Assembly (NCBI GenBank): GCA_024697985.1
Contig: JAILRX010000220.1
Location: 1-20,287 of the forward strand
DNA from: Treponemataceae bacterium
GTDB lineage: Bacteria > Spirochaetota > Spirochaetia > Treponematales > Treponemataceae
Direction of reading: 5' to 3'
DNA length: 20,287 nt
Positions 1-7,563 of this stretch are shown here, piece by piece (position 1 is the first letter of the stretch; each line of letters begins with the position of its first letter). The notes under the pieces are model-generated. The model worked only from the letters and a program-made list of their open reading frames with translations, did not search any database and had not been told where the DNA came from. Position numbers and translations under genes: made by a program.

Positions 1-1824
1 ACCTTCACAAAAGAACAGATTCAGGAAAGCCACAGTTCATCAATCTCGGACTTTCTAAAGCAAAAAGGATTTCTGGTCATGGCGACAGGAGCCTACGGTT
101 CAAAACAGGAACTTTCGTTCAAGGGCTTCACGTCGTTCTGCATCAAAGTATATGTTGATGGCGTTTACGCAAACAATCCGGCAACAGGCGAATTCGACTG
201 GAACTCCATCGACATAAACTCAATCGAATCAATTGAAATTTCCGAAGAACCCGGGCTCGAATCATCTGAATTTGCAGGCTGCATCGTTTACATCACGACA
301 AAAACCCAAGACTACAAAAAAAACGGACTTTCTACCGAAACAGCAATTTCTTCTTACGAATCCAACTTTTTTGATTCAATCTATCAAAACATCAATTACA
401 TTGGAAACTCAAAAGATTTTTTTTATAAAATAAATGCCGCCTTTGCCTATTATGAAAATGAATATTTCAAGGGCTCTGGAGGAGCGATAAACACCTTCAA
501 TTTTGCCCACATGGGAAACGCAGGTTTTTCATGGAACGCAAAACTTGACGAAAATGTCACAATTTACGGTTCGGATAGTTTTGCCTACAATCACGTAAAG
601 GCATACGCGACAGGTCCGACCCTTACGACAGGACTTGAAGATGATTACTCGACACAGAACAATTTCTGTGCTGATTTTAAATATGACAATTTTGAAACTA
701 CGACAATTCTGTCATATTTTTATGGCCAGGTTGATTATCTTGAGCAGTATTCTGTCACAAATCCTGACATAAATGTCACAAATACACAGTCTGTCGGATT
801 ACGACAAAACATGACATTTAAATTTGACAATGATTTGCCATTAAATATGACATTCGCATACAAGGAAGATCATTCTTATTCCAGCTCTGCCGACCGTCAC
901 CAACTTGAAGGCGGCGTGGAAAAAGCCTGGAACTGGGACTGGTTCACCCTAAAGCCGTCGCTCGTCCTGCTCACCTACGGCGGCACGTCGTCGACGAGTT
1001 CCTCGTCGTCTAGCACCTCGTCGTCCGGCGCGTCTAGCACAAGCGCATCGTCGGCTTCAAGCGCGTCTAGCACAAGCGCATCGTCCGGCGCGACCTGGGA
1101 CGCAAGCGGCCTCCACGCCGCCGGCTGGACCTTCGCCGCGCTTCCGCGTTTGACGCTCGAACTGGCCGACGTAACAGTTGCCGCCTACCGGGTTTTTACC
1201 CTGCCGACCTTCAATCAGCTTTACTGGCCTTCGACAAGCTATGCCGTCGGAAACCCCGATTTGTCGGCCGAAACAGGCTGGGCGGCAACCGTAGCCTACA
1301 GCACAAAAGACTTCCCGCTTTTCGCCCGATTCACCTACACGTATTACGAAAACAAAATCCGGTGGGCGACAATTGACGGAGTGCTTACTCCAGTCAACAC
1401 GTCAAACGCGGATTTCTACGTGGGAACGGTCGGCTACGAGCAGAAAGTCTGGCAATCAGAAAAAAGCGATTCGTACCTGAAAATTCAGGCCGATTTTACG
1501 GTAACTCAAGCGCGGCTCCGTGAAACTTACAAGCAGATAATGTGGGTTCCAGAATATCAATCTCACGCATCAATCTTTTTCAAATATAAGGGCTTAAAAA
1601 CCGGTGTTGACTACAGCTTCACGAGCAAAAGGTACAAGACAAACGACAACATTTCCAGCTATCCTGCAATGCACCTTTTGGACGCAAGCATCTCTTATCT
1701 GATTAACGAAGAATTTGAAGTCTATGCAAAAGGCTCGAACCTGCTCGACCAGCGCGTCGTTTATCACGACAACTACTACATTCCAAGCAGAAAGTGGACT
1801 ATCGGTTTAAAATTTCAGCGATAA
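1..1824 (+). CDS. TonB-dependent outer-membrane receptor, 5'-truncated by the window edge
   Basis: The frame is open from base 1, so the start lies outside the window; 607 residues are visible. The first ~80 fit the end of a plug domain: FLKQKGF, then VYVDGVY, then a DINSIESIEI stretch, as in TonB receptors where the plug carries a 'V.iDG' strand followed by 'p...IerIEV'. The rest alternates aromatic and polar residues as in a 22-strand barrel and ends with the typical last strands (VYAKGSNLLDQR, then W-T-I-G-L-K-F-Q-R). Family members import iron chelates, cobalamin or other large solutes using TonB/ExbBD energy; the substrate cannot be told. Codons 329-364 (985-1092) form a Ser/Ala/Thr low-complexity insertion, and bases ~900-1320 are clearly richer in GC than the flanks. 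No SD-linked downstream partner is present; the next gene has its own promoter. Confidence 0.85.
   Translation, partial: TFTKEQIQESHSSSISDFLKQKGFLVMATGAYGSKQELSFKGFTSFCIKVYVDGVYANNPATGEFDWNSIDINSIESIEISEEPGLESSEFAGCIVYITTKTQDYKKNGLSTETAISSYESNFFDSIYQNINYIGNSKDFFYKINAAFAYYENEYFKGSGGAINTFNFAHMGNAGFSWNAKLDENVTIYGSDSFAYNHVKAYATGPTLTTGLEDDYSTQNNFCADFKYDNFETTTILSYFYGQVDYLEQYSVTNPDINVTNTQSVGLRQNMTFKFDNDLPLNMTFAYKEDHSYSSSADRHQLEGGVEKAWNWDWFTLKPSLVLLTYGGTSSTSSSSSSTSSSGASSTSASSASSASSTSASSGATWDASGLHAAGWTFAALPRLTLELADVTVAAYRVFTLPTFNQLYWPSTSYAVGNPDLSAETGWAATVAYSTKDFPLFARFTYTYYENKIRWATIDGVLTPVNTSNADFYVGTVGYEQKVWQSEKSDSYLKIQADFTVTQARLRETYKQIMWVPEYQSHASIFFKYKGLKTGVDYSFTSKRYKTNDNISSYPAMHLLDASISYLINEEFEVYAKGSNLLDQRVVYHDNYYIPSRKWTIGLKFQR
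985..1092 (+). repeat. Ser/Ala/Thr low-complexity tract with an internal 25-bp direct repeat
   Basis: Thirty-six in-frame codons encode 23 serines, otherwise only Thr, Ala and Gly. A 25-bp perfect repeat occupies 1028-1052 and 1061-1085, offset by 33 bp (11 codons), so expansion or contraction by a unit would keep the reading frame. The codons are mostly GC-rich (TCG, GCG, AGC), unlike the AT-rich surroundings. By position it probably sits in an extracellular loop of the receptor barrel (inference). Confidence 0.85.
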
Positions 1825-1826
1825 CG

Positions 1827-1835
1827 TGCTATAAT
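1827..1835 (+). promoter_or_regulatory. Extended -10 promoter for the 1843 gene, predicting a leaderless mRNA
   Basis: TGCTATAAT lies just after the receptor stop codon. The consensus TATAAT at 1830-1835 puts the start of transcription near 1842, one base before the ATG at 1843. No Shine-Dalgarno sequence is present. The -35 region (TTTAAA near 1806) is weak, as is usual with an extended -10. Confidence 0.65.
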
Positions 1836-1842
1836 TTTTAAG

Positions 1843-2706
1843 ATGAAATTTTCGCCAAAATCAATAAGACAATTTTTTACCGCTTTTTTTCTGATCGGAT
1901 TTTTCGCAATGTCTGTTTGCGCTCAGGAAGTAACGGTCCAAGAATTGCAAAAAGCAATGGTCGATTCTGATGCGCCAGCCGAAGTTGAGCTTCCTCAAGA
2001 TTTTTCATCAGCCGAGCATCTGAAAAAAGACGAAAATCCAAACTTCAACTCAAAAATGACAAAACAAGAACTTGAGCTTTTGGAAAAAGGCGAAGTCCTC
2101 ATCAGAAACGTTGATAACATCAAGAACATAAGCTTGAACACGGACAACAAGCATTTCAGCAAGGAACTCATTTCATCAATCAAAAAAATCAGACCGCGCT
2201 ACCTTGCAGAAGTCATAACCTATATTCCTTACGAAGGCATGGAAGATTTGCCAGAGCGATTCGACCGAATTTTATACAACGCCTCGGATTTTACGGGCAT
2301 TCCATACTGGTCCGAAGAATCCCAGCAGTGGTACGATCTTTTTTCCTATGCCGAACTCAAGGATAAATACTCAAAGGATGATAAAGAATTCGTAATTGTT
2401 GATGTCGTGATGGATCCTCTGGATGTCGTCACCGGACGCTTCGAAGTTCAAAAAGCCGAATCTGAATTTTTGTATCAGGCTTTCAATGAAACGAGGGTCA
2501 CATACTGCAAAATCATCGAATGCGTCAAGCCTGAAAAAATGGAAGTTGCCATCTACGTTTTTTACGACGAGGACAGTAACAACTGGATAATGTACGGCAT
2601 CGGCGGCGTACGCGCTCCACGCTTTCCGATTTTTCACAAGCGCATCATGGTTTCTTTCATGAACCGCACGAAAAGCCTTTGCATGTATTTTTTGTCACAG
2701 CTTTAG
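1843..2706 (+). CDS. Secreted protein of unknown function, 287 aa
   Basis: The N-terminus is a clear signal peptide: basic MKFSPKSIRQ, a hydrophobic core (FFTAFFLIGFFAMS), and a probable cleavage at VCA-QE around residue 27. The mature part begins with an acidic, helix-prone segment and continues into a mixed alpha/beta region with a hydrophobic strand cluster (EFVIVDVVMDPLDVVTGRF) near residue 190. It has no lipobox, so it is probably periplasmic or loosely outer-membrane associated. I do not recognise an enzymatic motif. It resembles in style the Treponema-restricted secreted DUF proteins (DUF6675 is one possibility, from memory and unverified). It starts 18 bases after the TonB receptor but has its own -10, so it is probably transcribed separately. 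The start is fixed by the signal peptide and by the promoter spacing; there is no SD. Confidence 0.8.
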   Translation: MKFSPKSIRQFFTAFFLIGFFAMSVCAQEVTVQELQKAMVDSDAPAEVELPQDFSSAEHLKKDENPNFNSKMTKQELELLEKGEVLIRNVDNIKNISLNTDNKHFSKELISSIKKIRPRYLAEVITYIPYEGMEDLPERFDRILYNASDFTGIPYWSEESQQWYDLFSYAELKDKYSKDDKEFVIVDVVMDPLDVVTGRFEVQKAESEFLYQAFNETRVTYCKIIECVKPEKMEVAIYVFYDEDSNNWIMYGIGGVRAPRFPIFHKRIMVSFMNRTKSLCMYFLSQL

Positions 2707-2707
2707 T

Positions 2708-2757
2708 TTTTAGCAATTTGTTTTAGCAATTTGTCTGGCAATCTGTTTTGAAATCTG
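2708..2757. repeat. Four degenerate tandem copies of a 12-13 bp unit
   Basis: TTTTAGCAATTTG occurs twice head-to-tail (2708-2720, 2721-2733), followed by two decayed 12-bp versions (2734-2745 and 2746-2757) that keep the AAT-CTG core. It lies directly after the stop codon of the upstream gene. No function is apparent; replication slippage explains it. Confidence 0.7.
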
Positions 2758-2778
2758 ACCTTATAAATATTTCACAAA

Positions 2779-2809
2779 TTGACTATATCCATAATATCAG
2801 TTTTGTATT
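2779..2809 (+). promoter_or_regulatory. Possible sigma-70 promoter for the pyridoxal kinase gene
   Basis: TTGACT at 2779-2784 is a 5/6 match to the -35 consensus. The best -10 is only fair (TGTATT, 2804-2809) and the spacing is long at 19 bases. The stretch is very AT-rich, so the exact -10 is uncertain. Confidence 0.35.
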
Positions 2810-2844
2810 AGTATTCATTCAAGTTACAAATTCAAGAGGTTTTT

Positions 2845-3672
2845 ATGGATAAAAGACTTTTAACAATTCAAGACATTTCTTGCGTTGGACAGTGCTCGCT
2901 TACTGTAGCGTTGCCTGTAATTTCTGCATGCGGAATCGAAACGGCCATTTTGCCAAGTTCCGTACTTTCAAACCACACCGCACCAGGATTTTCTGGCTGG
3001 ACTTTCACTGATTTGACTAACGATATGCCAAAAATTCTTGAACGATGGCTTACTGAAAAAATTGATTTTGATGCTTTCTACACAGGTTACGTAAGCAAAG
3101 CACAAATTCCTTACATCCTTGATATCATGAAAAAAACAGCTCGACCAGGTGCACTTAGAATCGTTGACCCAGTTATGGCTGATAACGGTGTAATGTATGC
3201 CGGTTTTGATGCTGATTTCCCTGAAGAGATGAAAAAGCTCGTAAACGGCGCAGACGTAATCATGCCTAACCTTACAGAAGCTTCTTTCCTTCTCGGCATT
3301 CCTTATGATCCGGTTTTGACTCAGGAAAAAACAGAAAAGATCCTCAAGGATTTGCACAAGCTCGGTGCTAAAAACGTAATTTTGACAGGCGTAAGTTTTG
3401 AAGAAACAAAACTCGGTGCTGCATGCTACGACGGCGTAAAGACTGATTATTACTTTGCTGAAAAACAGGCCCTTTCCTGCCACGGAACAGGTGATGTTTA
3501 CGCAAGCGCAGTTGCCGGTGCTCTCGTACGAGGAAAATCACTCCTTGAAGCAAGTGCAATAGCTGCTGACTTCGTAGTTGAATCGATTAAAAAGACTCAG
3601 GACGATAAGGATCATTGGTACGGAGTTAAATTCGAAAAGGCTCTGCCATATTTGATTGAACGCCTGAAATAA
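2845..3672 (+). CDS. Pyridoxal/pyridoxamine kinase (ribokinase superfamily)
   Basis: A 275-residue cytosolic PfkB/ribokinase-fold kinase of the PdxY/PdxK type. It phosphorylates the 5'-hydroxyl of pyridoxal or pyridoxamine with ATP to salvage vitamin B6. Diagnostic elements are the N-terminal strand and Gly turn (TIQDISCVGQCSL), the substrate region with PSSVLSNHT and GFSGW, the DPVMADNG segment near residue 110, and the C-terminal anion hole with catalytic Asp in CHGTGDVYASA near residue 215. Length matches the family. The start is supported by AAGAGG (2834-2839) five bases before the ATG. It stands alone, convergent with argA across a GC-rich repeat region. Some members of this subgroup prefer hydroxymethylpyrimidine (ThiD-like), which cannot be excluded; the SNHT and GFSGW features favour the pyridoxamine kinase group. 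Confidence 0.85.
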   Translation: MDKRLLTIQDISCVGQCSLTVALPVISACGIETAILPSSVLSNHTAPGFSGWTFTDLTNDMPKILERWLTEKIDFDAFYTGYVSKAQIPYILDIMKKTARPGALRIVDPVMADNGVMYAGFDADFPEEMKKLVNGADVIMPNLTEASFLLGIPYDPVLTQEKTEKILKDLHKLGAKNVILTGVSFEETKLGAACYDGVKTDYYFAEKQALSCHGTGDVYASAVAGALVRGKSLLEASAIAADFVVESIKKTQDDKDHWYGVKFEKALPYLIERLK

Positions 3673-3682
3673 GGTGCTGCCG

Positions 3683-3803
3683 CGTCAGGTCCGGCGGTCA
3701 CGTCAGGTCCGGCGCGATTTGTGCGCCGCAAAACCTCGGCCCGGCCTAAAACCCAGCCGGGGCTAATTTTTCAACCGGCCTAAAACCCAGCCGGCGCGAT
3801 TTG
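3683..3803. repeat. GC-rich intergenic repeat mosaic with two identical hairpins
   Basis: The gap between the convergent kinase and argA genes is strikingly GC-rich. It holds three repeat pairs: CGTCAGGTCCGGCG at 3683-3696 and 3701-3714; CCGGCGCGATTTG at 3709-3721 and 3791-3803; and the 20-mer CCGGCCTAAAACCCAGCCGG at 3741-3760 and 3775-3794. Each 20-mer folds as a 5-6 bp CCGGC/GCCGG hairpin. The first hairpin is followed by a short T-run (TAATTTTTC), so it may help terminate the kinase transcript, but it is not a textbook terminator. Confidence 0.8.
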
Positions 3804-3831
3804 CCAGCCCCCGGCGCAAGTTCGTCCGCGC

Positions 3832-5154
3832 CTACAGCATCAGCCTGTAAACCTTGCTGCCCCGCTCCGGGCTCCACTTAGCGCGGCGCTCATCCGGCAG
3901 CATCTCCACAGAGTCGGGCGCAAAGCCCAGCTTTTCAAACCAGTCGCTCGTCTGAGTCGTCAAAATGAAAACGCTGTCTGCCTTTTGCGCCCTCGATTTA
4001 TCCACCAGATAAGAAACCATCTTAGGTCCAATCCCCATGTGAGAATAAGTTTCATCCACGGCAACAGCCGCAATTTCGTTCTCGTTTGAAGGATAACGGA
4101 TGAGCGCCGCGCAGGCCCTGATTCCGCCATCAAGCTCGTACACGATAAACTCGTCCCGATGCTCGTTCAGTTCAACCTCAGTTCTAGGAAGCAGAATTCC
4201 GCGTTCGATAAAAGGTCTCATAACGCCCAAAACTCGAGGAATATCATCAATCTGCATTGAACGGATTCCACCGTAATCATTCTTGTAAATCATCGTGCCT
4301 GAACCAAGACCTGAGAAAATTTCGCACGGCATTGCACCGTCAACCGAACCGTTCAAAATATGGACTCGCGAAACTCCCCTTCGGCACGCATCTTTTGCAC
4401 AGGCCAAAAGCGCAAGTTCAGGAAGATCTTTTTTCTCGTTTGCCTTGATGAAAAGATCAAGTTCCTCAAGATTCAAGGCTGGAATATTGTTTTCCGGTGT
4501 TAGAGGAAGCTCATTGTGTATTTCAAAATTTTCGGCGTTCAAAACCGAATCGTAGGTCAGGAAAAACAGCTTTTCAGCCCCAAGCGCAATGGCCGCTTCA
4601 CAGGCCAATTTTACCGAAGAAATGTTATAAGGTTTTCCGTTTACGCTCCATCCGATGCAAGGAAAAATCGGAATAAAGCCGTCTGAAAGAACAGTTTTGA
4701 CCGCATCCACAGAAATCTTTTCGATTTCTCCACAGTTTCCGTAATCAATTCCTTCGATAACGCCTTTTGACCTAGACCTTACCCAGTTTCCGATAAGGGC
4801 CGTAATTCCATGCCCCGAAAGAGATGTCATGATTTTATTCGAAACGTCAAAGGCCGCCATCTTTATGAGAGGAACTGCCTCATCAGAAGTTATTCTAAGT
4901 CCGTTTTTGTATGTCCAGCTGATGTTTGCAGTCTGCAGAACCTCGTCGATTCGCATCTTTGCACCTGGGACTATCAGAACGTTCAAACCTGCTTCGTGCA
5001 TCAACGCGATGTCGCTGATATGGCTTGAAAAAAGCGGTGAATCAATAAGCCTGTCATCAATGTAAATAACGACGGTTGCATTCTTAAAACGCTTGATGTA
5101 GCGGATTACATCACGAATTTTTTCTGCATTATCACTTGAATTTTCAGTGCTCAT
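3832..5154 (-). CDS. argA: N-acetylglutamate synthase, AAK-GNAT type
   Basis: A 440-residue protein with the classic two-domain layout of ArgA, which makes N-acetylglutamate from glutamate and acetyl-CoA as the first step of arginine synthesis. Residues ~1-285 are an amino-acid-kinase fold (strand VVIYIDDRLIDSP, then HEAGLNVLIVPGAK, then NISSVKLACEAAIALGAEKLFFLT). Residues ~300-440 are a GNAT acetyltransferase: GGIRSMQIDDIPRVLGVM, the acetyl-CoA loop at SHMGIGPKMV, and WFEKLGFAP near the end. The size matches E. coli ArgA (about 443). The start has AGGAGA about eight bases upstream. It lies 14 bases after the lipoprotein gene and is probably co-transcribed with it; no other arg genes are nearby. 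The 3' end runs into the GC-rich intergenic mosaic and its last codons share that composition. Confidence 0.88.
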   Translation of the reverse strand: MSTENSSDNAEKIRDVIRYIKRFKNATVVIYIDDRLIDSPLFSSHISDIALMHEAGLNVLIVPGAKMRIDEVLQTANISWTYKNGLRITSDEAVPLIKMAAFDVSNKIMTSLSGHGITALIGNWVRSRSKGVIEGIDYGNCGEIEKISVDAVKTVLSDGFIPIFPCIGWSVNGKPYNISSVKLACEAAIALGAEKLFFLTYDSVLNAENFEIHNELPLTPENNIPALNLEELDLFIKANEKKDLPELALLACAKDACRRGVSRVHILNGSVDGAMPCEIFSGLGSGTMIYKNDYGGIRSMQIDDIPRVLGVMRPFIERGILLPRTEVELNEHRDEFIVYELDGGIRACAALIRYPSNENEIAAVAVDETYSHMGIGPKMVSYLVDKSRAQKADSVFILTTQTSDWFEKLGFAPDSVEMLPDERRAKWSPERGSKVYRLML

Positions 5155-5168
5155 TTTTTTTCTCCTAA

Positions 5169-6362
5169 TTACTCGTCTTCGTAGAAAACTTTGCCTAAAT
5201 CAACTGAAAGAAAACCACTTCGGCCTGTTTCATAGAAAACTGATTCTTCCCATGCGATGTACAAAATGTCGCCCTCGATGATAAGCGGTCCGTAAGTAAA
5301 ATTCTTTGGAAGTTTAGGCAGTCGGAAAGCAACAGGATAATCGTTGTTCAAAACGTATCGATTCTCCAAGGCTCCGCTGAAAAATCCAGTTCCATCAGTA
5401 AAAATCGCAATCGAATAGGTGTCGCCTAAAAGAACCTGACTTTCCATGATATCCGGGTTGCTCAAATCATCAGTTTTGACATAGCTTTTCTGGATACCGG
5501 TGTTCTGCTTTGAAAGCTGGATGTAATACGTGAAATCCTTTGGAAGCCTTGATAAAAGCTGCTGAACCCTCTGCGGCGAATGAGACATGTCTTCAGGAGT
5601 CATCTTTGAACGGAATTCTCCTTCGGAAATTGATTCGGTTCTGAGCATATCCTTTCGTTTGTTCGGTTCGATGCTTGTCAGATCATCGTAGGTTGAAAAA
5701 GTGATGTAGTCAAATCTCTTTCGGTTGCTGTCCATTGTTTTAAGAGTAACCGACCACTCGTTGTTCTCATACATGATGTCTGAAACTTCAACATTGTTGT
5801 CGTAGTCCAAATCGTCGGTGCTCAAAAGCGGCAGGAAAACAGAACTGTCCGGATGATACTGAACCAAAAATGGATGGTTAACATCAGCGTCTTTATTCTT
5901 TCCGTTCGTATTGAACTCTTTGTCCTTGTAAACATGGAAAACAGGATAGCCGTCAATTCCAATCAGGTTGTCCGCCGTCAGTCCTGAAAAAATCGCATTG
6001 TCAGTTATCAAAACGCCCTGGTTTTCGTTAGCAGGATCACAGTTGAAAAGTCCAAGCTTGTTTACGGTCATGAACGCATCAGTTCCGATTGAAAGGCTGG
6101 ATGAAATTCTGATGGCCTCGGTCCAAGGCTTCATCAAAACCTGAGGAGCATGCTGAGGAAGCGCTACCCTCTGAAAACCGTCATAGGTAAAGTAATACCA
6201 TCTGTGATTTTTTTTGGAAATTTCCTTGAATTCTATTTCAGGATTTGACTGTCTGACTGCCTTAGAAAATGATGAAGACTTGTCGCAGCCCTGGAAAAAG
6301 AGTGCAAAAAAAGCCGTCATCAATACCAAAATATATCTAAATTTCATCGATTTTTTATCCAT
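5169..6362 (-). CDS. Lipoprotein of unknown function, 397 aa
   Basis: The N-terminus is a lipoprotein signal peptide: basic MDKKSMKFR, hydrophobic ILVLMTAFFALFF, then QGC with Cys26 as the likely lipidation site. Spirochaetes tolerate non-canonical residues in the lipobox, which fits FFQGC. The mature part is mostly beta-prone, rich in Asp, Tyr and Phe, with hydrophobic strands such as PLIIEGDILYIAWEES near the C-terminus. It has no domain I recognise, and no catalytic motif is evident. The first ATG is chosen because the -10 box lies nine bases upstream of it; a second in-frame ATG five codons later is possible. Neither has an SD. It is the first gene of a likely two-gene unit with argA, a pairing I cannot explain functionally. 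Confidence 0.8.
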   Translation of the reverse strand: MDKKSMKFRYILVLMTAFFALFFQGCDKSSSFSKAVRQSNPEIEFKEISKKNHRWYYFTYDGFQRVALPQHAPQVLMKPWTEAIRISSSLSIGTDAFMTVNKLGLFNCDPANENQGVLITDNAIFSGLTADNLIGIDGYPVFHVYKDKEFNTNGKNKDADVNHPFLVQYHPDSSVFLPLLSTDDLDYDNNVEVSDIMYENNEWSVTLKTMDSNRKRFDYITFSTYDDLTSIEPNKRKDMLRTESISEGEFRSKMTPEDMSHSPQRVQQLLSRLPKDFTYYIQLSKQNTGIQKSYVKTDDLSNPDIMESQVLLGDTYSIAIFTDGTGFFSGALENRYVLNNDYPVAFRLPKLPKNFTYGPLIIEGDILYIAWEESVFYETGRSGFLSVDLGKVFYEDE

Positions 6363-6371
6363 TATTACTAT

Positions 6372-6400
6372 ATTTTAGCATAGTTTCTGCTTGCGTTCAA
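6372..6400 (-). promoter_or_regulatory. Promoter of the lipoprotein-argA unit
   Basis: On the minus strand TTGAAC (complement of 6395-6400) and TGC-TAAAAT (TAAAAT is the complement of 6372-6377) are 17 bases apart. Predicted transcription starts near 6365, leaving about three bases before the ATG at 6362. The -35 overlaps that of rsmI on the other strand. Confidence 0.65.
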
Positions 6401-6420
6401 CGTCGATTTGAAGTTATAAT
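6391..6420 (+). promoter_or_regulatory. rsmI promoter, predicting a leaderless GTG-start mRNA
   Basis: TTGCGT (6391-6396) and a perfect TATAAT (6415-6420) are separated by 18 bases. The predicted start of transcription is 6427, exactly the G of the GTG start codon. No SD lies in the 64-base intergenic region. Confidence 0.65.
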
Positions 6421-6426
6421 AACTTT

Positions 6427-7134
6427 GTGTCGGAATTATTTATTGTTGCAACTCCAATAGGAAATCTTGGGGACATTACAATTCGAGCAATCGAAACTTT
6501 TAAAAATGTTGATGTTATTGCAGCAGAAGATACCCGTCATACTTTGCAGCTTCTAAATGCTTTAGAGACAAAGGGTTACGGAACTCACGAACAGTTCCAC
6601 AAACAACTTGTCAGTTGCCGTTCTCAGAACGAGGAAGAAGGTGCGAAAAAACTTATTCAGCTGTTGGATGAAGGAAAATCAGTTGCGTTTGCAAGTGATG
6701 CAGGCACGCCGGGAATAAGCGATCCGGGGGCCGTTCTGGTAACTCTGGTCAGACAGGCCGGACATACCGTAATTCCGATTCCGGGAGCTTCGGCATTTGC
6801 CACTTTGATAAGTGTCGCAGGTGCAGGCGGAAAGACAATTATTTTTGAAGGTTTTCTTTCGCCAAAACCAGGCAGACGAAAGTCCAGGGTAAAAGAACTT
6901 TTAGAGACTGGAGATGCGTTCGTTTTATACGAATCTCCGTTCAGAATCGTTAAACTTTTATCTGACATTGCCGATATTGAAAGTGAACGACGTGTTGTTG
7001 TCGGCCGCGAGCTGACAAAATTACACGAAGAAATTGTAGATGGGGATGCAGCATCAGTTCGAGACGACTTCGCCGGACGTGATAAAATTTTGGGAGAATT
7101 TGCAGTTTTTGTTTCAGGCAGTAGAAAAAAATAA
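6427..7134 (+). CDS. rsmI: 16S rRNA (cytidine-1402-2'-O)-methyltransferase
   Basis: A 235-residue tetrapyrrole-methylase-fold enzyme that uses SAM to 2'-O-methylate C1402 in the 16S rRNA decoding centre. The family signatures are all visible: LFIVATPIGNLGDITIRA at the N-terminus, AAEDTRHT around residue 35, SDAGTPGISDPG near residue 90, the IPIPGASA loop, and FEGFLSPKPGRR around 140. It is shorter than E. coli RsmI (286 aa) and ends after the catalytic fold, so the small C-terminal domain is missing. The start is GTG, fixed by the conserved N-terminal motif directly after it (SELFIVATP), and it coincides with the predicted transcription start. The next gene, flgM, has its own sigma-28-like promoter just past the stop. 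Confidence 0.92.
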   Translation: MSELFIVATPIGNLGDITIRAIETFKNVDVIAAEDTRHTLQLLNALETKGYGTHEQFHKQLVSCRSQNEEEGAKKLIQLLDEGKSVAFASDAGTPGISDPGAVLVTLVRQAGHTVIPIPGASAFATLISVAGAGGKTIIFEGFLSPKPGRRKSRVKELLETGDAFVLYESPFRIVKLLSDIADIESERRVVVGRELTKLHEEIVDGDAASVRDDFAGRDKILGEFAVFVSGSRKK

Positions 7135-7146
7135 TTAAAAAAAGTT

Positions 7147-7173
7147 TAACTTTCTTAAAGTTGCTGCCGATAA
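7147..7173 (+). promoter_or_regulatory. Sigma-28 (FliA/WhiG-type) promoter of flgM
   Basis: TAAC (7147-7150), 15 bases, then a perfect GCCGATAA (7166-7173) matches the TAAA-N15-GCCGATAA consensus at 11 of 12 positions. Transcription would begin near 7180. This fits feedback control: FlgM inhibits the sigma factor that makes it. Confidence 0.85.
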
Positions 7174-7202
7174 TAATAGTGTGAGGGAAAGGTAGGTCAA
7201 GT

Positions 7203-7490
7203 ATGATGATAGAAAGACTTGGTGGAATTAATCCACTTCAGAATGTACAAAGATCACAGCAGGTTTCAAAAAAGGCTGAAGTTTCTACTGTCGAAGATAC
7301 AGTTGTTGTATCTGACGAAGCTAAACGCCTTGCAGAAGAATACATGCTTTCTGAAATTGCAGCTCAGACTCCAGACGTTCGAGAAGATTTGGTTGCACAG
7401 GTAAAAGAAAAGATTAAAGATCCAAACTACATTAATGCTGCACTTCTTAATTCTGTTGCAGATAAGTTTCTTGAAAGCGTAGGAATCTAA
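7203..7490 (+). CDS. flgM: Anti-sigma-28 factor FlgM
   Basis: A 95-residue FlgM-family protein that binds and holds the flagellar sigma factor (FliA/WhiG) until the hook-basal body is finished, after which it is exported in the classical model. The N-terminal half is polar and probably disordered (MIERLGGINPLQNVQRSQQ). The C-terminal half carries the sigma-binding helices, with the family pattern VREDLVAQVKEKIKDPNYI near residues 59-77 and a final helix (VADKFLES). Length is typical. Two adjacent ATGs (7203 and 7206) could serve; AGG at 7194-7196 suits both, and 7203 is given. The gene lies between a sigma-28-like promoter and an intrinsic terminator, so it probably forms its own transcription unit. 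Confidence 0.88.
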   Translation: MMIERLGGINPLQNVQRSQQVSKKAEVSTVEDTVVVSDEAKRLAEEYMLSEIAAQTPDVREDLVAQVKEKIKDPNYINAALLNSVADKFLESVGI

Positions 7491-7519
7491 TTAGATTCAG
7501 AAATGAATAGAAGCAAGAG

Positions 7520-7549
7520 AGGCGGGACAATAGTTTCCGCCTTTTTTTT
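7520..7549 (+). terminator. Intrinsic terminator after flgM
   Basis: AGGCGGGA (7520-7527) pairs with TTCCGCCT (7535-7542), with one G-U pair, around a 7-base loop, followed by a T-run to 7549. It ends only 14 bases before the next start codon, so that gene either depends on readthrough or has an unrecognised promoter. Confidence 0.9.
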
Positions 7550-7563
7550 ATAGGATAACAAAA

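Noticed and set aside
1028..1085. Short spaced repeats considered as a CRISPR
   Set aside because: There are only two copies, in frame within a serine-rich coding tract, with no regular spacers or cas genes.
2968..3483. 171-aa minus-strand ORF opposite the pyridoxal kinase
   Set aside because: Fully contained in a well-matched kinase gene on the other strand; no domain or start signal.
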